64,000 nucleotides of DNA from Bacteroidota bacterium. Lineage in GTDB: Bacteria; Bacteroidota; Bacteroidia; Cytophagales; Cyclobacteriaceae. This document shows, piece by piece, positions 61,324-64,000 of this stretch. The stretch spans positions 1 to 64,000 of the forward strand of contig JAFDZA010000026.1 of NCBI GenBank assembly GCA_018267135.1, given 5' to 3'. Each line of letters begins with the position of its first letter. Position 1 is the stretch's first letter. The notes below the pieces were generated by a model. That model was not told the origin of the DNA, made no database searches, and saw only the letters and a program-made list of their open reading frames with translations. Position numbers and translations under genes: made by a program.

Positions 61324-62580
61324 ATGAAAAGATTCTTCCCGATTTTTCTGATCCTTTCATTCCACGTTACTTTTTCTCAAACCTACTTCCTCACGGCTGA
61401 TCGGATATTTGATGGTGAAAACGTGCATACCGGTTGGGGTATTTTGGTTGAAGGAAATAAAATTGCGTCTGCAGGGCCTGTTAGTACCATCTCTGTTCCG
61501 GCTCAGGCTATAAAAATAAATTACCCAAACTCCACCCTGTTGCCGGGGTTAATTGAAGGGCACTCGCATTTATTTCTTTACCCCTATAACATAACAGATT
61601 GGGATACTCAGGTATTGAAAGAAACCGACAGCTACCGCACTGTGCGTGCCACTGTGCAAGCCAAAAATACATTGATGGCCGGCTTTACCACCGCGCGCGA
61701 CTTAGGCACCGAAGGGGCGGGATATTCTGATGTGGCCTTGAAACGAGCCATCAATGAAGGGATCGTTCCCGGGCCACGGTTGTTAGTGGCCGGCCGTGCT
61801 ATTGTTTCTACCGGCTCATACGGCCCTAAAGGATACGACTACGACCAACAGATAATGCTTGGCGCTGAAACTGCTGATGGCAACGACTTGATTCGCGTTA
61901 CGCGCGACCAGATAGGCAAAGGTGTTGATATTGTTAAAGTATATGCCGATTACCGGTGGGGCAACCACAACGAAACCATGCCCACCTTTTCTTTGGAAGA
62001 GCTTAAGCTCATCGTAGAAACTGCCAAAAGCAGTGGGCGGCCCGTGGTAGCACATGCCAGCACAGCCGAGGGCATGCTCCGGGCCATTTTAGCCGGTGTG
62101 GAAACCATTGAACATGGGGATGGCGGCACCCCCGAAGTATATCGCCTGATGAAAGAAAAAAATATTTCCTTATGCCCTACATTGGCGGCCACCGAATCGA
62201 TTGGGCAGTATCGCGGCTGGAAAAAAGGAAGCAACCCCGAGCCCGAAGCAATCAAAAAAAAGAAAGCCAGTTTTAAATTAGCCATCGAGTCGGGGGTAAC
62301 CCTGTTAGCCGGTGGAGATGTAGGCGTTTTCGCACATGGTGAAAATGTATTAGAGTTGGAGTTGATGGTAGAATATGGACTTTCTCCGTTAGCCGTATTA
62401 ACATCGGCCACTCTTGTAAATGCTAAAGCTTTTCATTTAGAAGAGCAGTTGGGCTCTTTAAAAAAAGGACTGAAAGCTGATATTATTATTGTTTCGGGAG
62501 ACCCTACCAAAACTGTTTCTGATCTGAGAAAAGTTAAATTTGTTATGAAGGATGGTGTAATTTATCGTCAAGAAAAATAA
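61324..62580 (+). CDS. Secreted amidohydrolase family protein
   Basis: 418 residues with a signal peptide (MKRFFPIFLILSFHVTFSQ). LLPGLIEGHSHLFLYP is the HxH metal motif, VVAHASTAEG and ETIEHGDGG provide the later metal ligands, and LLAGGDVGVF the final Asp. KKGLKADIIIVSGDPTKTVSDLRKVKFVMKDGVIY is the usual beta-sandwich tail. The family includes imidazolonepropionase-like and Xaa-Pro dipeptidase enzymes; the substrate is uncertain and it acts outside the cytoplasm. It is followed by a sugar isomerase-like gene 5 nt later. Confidence 0.87.
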   Translation: MKRFFPIFLILSFHVTFSQTYFLTADRIFDGENVHTGWGILVEGNKIASAGPVSTISVPAQAIKINYPNSTLLPGLIEGHSHLFLYPYNITDWDTQVLKETDSYRTVRATVQAKNTLMAGFTTARDLGTEGAGYSDVALKRAINEGIVPGPRLLVAGRAIVSTGSYGPKGYDYDQQIMLGAETADGNDLIRVTRDQIGKGVDIVKVYADYRWGNHNETMPTFSLEELKLIVETAKSSGRPVVAHASTAEGMLRAILAGVETIEHGDGGTPEVYRLMKEKNISLCPTLAATESIGQYRGWKKGSNPEPEAIKKKKASFKLAIESGVTLLAGGDVGVFAHGENVLELELMVEYGLSPLAVLTSATLVNAKAFHLEEQLGSLKKGLKADIIIVSGDPTKTVSDLRKVKFVMKDGVIYRQEK

Positions 62581-62585
62581 AAAAT

Positions 62586-63452
62586 ATGATGAACCGTAAA
62601 CAAGCTCTTAAAGCCATGGCCGGTGCGGCCATAGGATCCGTTGCGCTCCCTCAAATGGCCAAATCAATGAACGCCTTGCCGGCTGATTTAAAAGGGAACA
62701 TCAACCACAGCGTTTGCCAATGGTGCTACAGCGATATTTCTTTAGAAAAACTTTGCGAAGCAGCCAAAGAAATGGGGATCAAATCCATTGACCTGCTCAA
62801 CTCCACCCAATGGGCTACTGCGCAAAAATACGGACTTACCTGTGCTATGGCTTATGCCAGCGACCTTGGTTTACAAAAAGGGCTTAACGATTTATCTCTC
62901 CATGAAAAACTGATCAAAGATTATACAACAAACATTCCTAAAGCAGCCGATGCCGGATTAAAAAATGTAATCTGTTTTAGCGGCAACGCAAAAGGGCTTA
63001 GTACTGAGCAAGGTTTGGAAAATTGTGCCCGTGCGCTAGATCCTATTTTAAAGGTAGCCGCTAAGCACCACGTTACTGTTAGCATGGAGTTGCTCAATAG
63101 CAAAGTAGATCATCATGATTACCAGTGCGACCACACCGAGTGGGGTGTAAAACTTTGCGAAAAACTAGGCTCCGAAAACTTTAAATTACTGTACGATATC
63201 TACCACATGCAGATTATGGAAGGCGATGTTATTGCTACCCTCACTAAACATATCCATTACATTTCGCACTTCCATACCGGAGGAGTTCCCGGGAGGCATG
63301 AAATTGACGATACACAAGAATTGAATTATGCCGCCATTATGCGGGGCATTGTAAAAACCGGATTTAAGGGATATGTTGCCCAGGAATTTATACCCTCACG
63401 AACGGATAAATTGGGTTCGTTAAAACAAGCTATTGGTATCTGCGATATCTAA
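62586..63452 (+). CDS. TIM-barrel hydroxypyruvate isomerase-like protein
   Basis: 288 residues. The N-terminus MNRKQALKAMAGAAIGSVALPQ looks like an export signal with a weak RK pair rather than a perfect twin Arg. The barrel has VTVSMELLNSKVDHHDYQCD, LLYDIYHMQIMEGDV and YISHFHTGGVPGRHEID, the metal-binding Glu/Asp/His pattern of the hydroxypyruvate isomerase/sugar epimerase family, and GYVAQEFIPS near the end. It may act with the secreted amidohydrolase in front. The exact sugar is unknown. Confidence 0.85.
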   Translation: MMNRKQALKAMAGAAIGSVALPQMAKSMNALPADLKGNINHSVCQWCYSDISLEKLCEAAKEMGIKSIDLLNSTQWATAQKYGLTCAMAYASDLGLQKGLNDLSLHEKLIKDYTTNIPKAADAGLKNVICFSGNAKGLSTEQGLENCARALDPILKVAAKHHVTVSMELLNSKVDHHDYQCDHTEWGVKLCEKLGSENFKLLYDIYHMQIMEGDVIATLTKHIHYISHFHTGGVPGRHEIDDTQELNYAAIMRGIVKTGFKGYVAQEFIPSRTDKLGSLKQAIGICDI

Positions 63453-63458
63453 AAGTTG

Positions 63459-64000
63459 TTAGATCGCTTTGCGAACAATGAAGCGCCTTAAGTAGCCCTC
63501 TACCGGAAGAATCAGCAAGGCCACGCCTACCTGCAGAAAAAAATCGAGCACGGGTGAGTCTTTTATTGAAACCTGTGTGCTCACCACGGCCTGCACAAAC
63601 TGAATAATCATTACGATGGTTAATAGCGAAAGCAATTGGCTGATCAGTCTGTATTTCGGGTTGCCGGAACTCAAGCGCATCGAAAGAAATACCATGCCTC
63701 CAAAAAAAAGAATTTCGACTAGATAAAACCAAGATTGCCTCCAATAAGGCGGAGCTACTTCTAAAACGATTGCCTCTGCATTGGTTATTTTTCCCATCAT
63801 GTTCCGGGTTTGTACTTCTATTTTGTATTTACCTGCCGGCAGATAAGAAAAATTAAGCGTGTTATTGTTTACCGACCAGTGCGTCCAGTCATTATCAAGT
63901 CCGTTTACTTTATAACGGTATTCTACAGCCTTCGAGCCTAAATACCCGGCCTGAACATATTCAAATGAAATGGTAGACTCTAACTGACTGACTTTAATTG
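63459..64000 (-). CDS. Y_Y_Y-domain membrane protein, C-terminal part (runs off the right edge)
   Basis: Only the 3' end is present; the frame is open to the window edge. The visible part holds a Y_Y_Y (triple-tyrosine) domain (FEYVQAGYLGSKAVEYRYKV, NGLDNDWTHW) followed by three or four membrane segments (YLVEILFFGGMVFLSM, LLSLLTIVMIIQFVQAV, FFLQVGVALLILPVEGYL) and then a stop. Y_Y_Y domains usually end a propeller sensor region, before a kinase or DNA-binding output. Here the protein ends after the membrane part with no output domain visible. It is convergent with the isomerase-like gene. Confidence 0.78.
   Translation of the reverse strand, partial: IKVSQLESTISFEYVQAGYLGSKAVEYRYKVNGLDNDWTHWSVNNNTLNFSYLPAGKYKIEVQTRNMMGKITNAEAIVLEVAPPYWRQSWFYLVEILFFGGMVFLSMRLSSGNPKYRLISQLLSLLTIVMIIQFVQAVVSTQVSIKDSPVLDFFLQVGVALLILPVEGYLRRFIVRKAI

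Noticed and set aside
1..64000. Prophage, IS element, CRISPR array or toxin-antitoxin locus
   Set aside because: No transposase, integrase, phage structural or cas gene, no spaced repeats, and the only small regulator pair (XRE with lipoprotein) lacks a toxin-like partner and is divergent rather than cotranscribed.

Overview
The window comes from a chromosome of a member of the Bacteroidota, most likely a gliding or type IX-secreting Cytophagales-type lineage. The evidence is a complete gldK-gldL-gldM-gldN block with an adjacent PorP/SprF-like gene, a giant PKD protein ending in a type IX secretion sorting domain, Bacteroidota-restricted families (GWxTD, DUF4271, DUF4286, BatD, GT117/DUF2723), and several perfect copies of the Bacteroidota -7 promoter element TAnnTTTG. 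No rRNA, tRNA, CRISPR array, transposase, integrase or phage gene was seen. No gene-free stretch exceeds 300 bases. The species cannot be named from the sequence alone.

Layout. 1-6.4 kb: a NYN-domain nuclease-like gene with a structured 3' flank, an Ldh-family oxidoreductase, a small outer-membrane barrel, an FtsB/DivIC-like protein and a large PKD/T9SS-secreted protein. 6.5-21.1 kb: a surface-polysaccharide locus. It has a tightly packed 12-gene minus-strand operon (flippase, three methyltransferases, polysaccharide deacetylase-like protein, four glycosyltransferases, FemAB-like acyltransferase, UDP-sugar 4,6-dehydratase, UDP-GlcNAc 2-epimerase) and a divergent FkbM methyltransferase plus a glycosyltransferase. 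21.2-28.3 kb: polytopic membrane proteins, a TPR protein, a GT117 (DUF2723) protein and a methyltransferase. 28.3-35.3 kb: GWxTD protein, rlmB, the selenium pair mnmH-selD, aroC, a BatD-like protein and a 63-aa conserved-looking protein.

35.37-36.69 kb: an AT-rich two-gene island, an XRE regulator divergent from a lipoprotein. A perfect 34-bp palindrome lies between the two genes, and the island is bounded by two copies of an identical 27-bp terminator sequence. This is the most unusual structure in the window. 36.7-47.9 kb: housekeeping genes (PglD-like acyltransferase, queG, heptose-1-P adenylyltransferase, zinc metallopeptidase, acyl-CoA dehydrogenase, an overlapping pair containing an alpha/beta-hydrolase-like protein, an odd 3-hydroxyacyl-CoA dehydrogenase, RidA, and a gltX-led operon), closed by a bidirectional terminator.

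47.9-55.6 kb: the type IX secretion/gliding motor block (porP, gldK, gldL, gldM, gldN in transcription order), preceded by DUF4271-hemD. 55.6-64 kb: hemW, a TerB-like protein, a WG-repeat protein, an MBL-rhodanese-rhodanese protein with a thiol peroxidase, a secreted amidohydrolase with a sugar isomerase-like protein, and the 3' end of a Y_Y_Y-domain membrane protein running off the right edge.

The parts connect. GldKLMN and PorP are the machinery that would export the PKD protein and anchor it to surface polysaccharide through its C-terminal sorting domain, and the 6.5-21 kb locus makes such a polysaccharide. Several genes have a TAnnTTTG box only 3-7 nt before the start codon, which suggests leaderless or near-leaderless transcripts.
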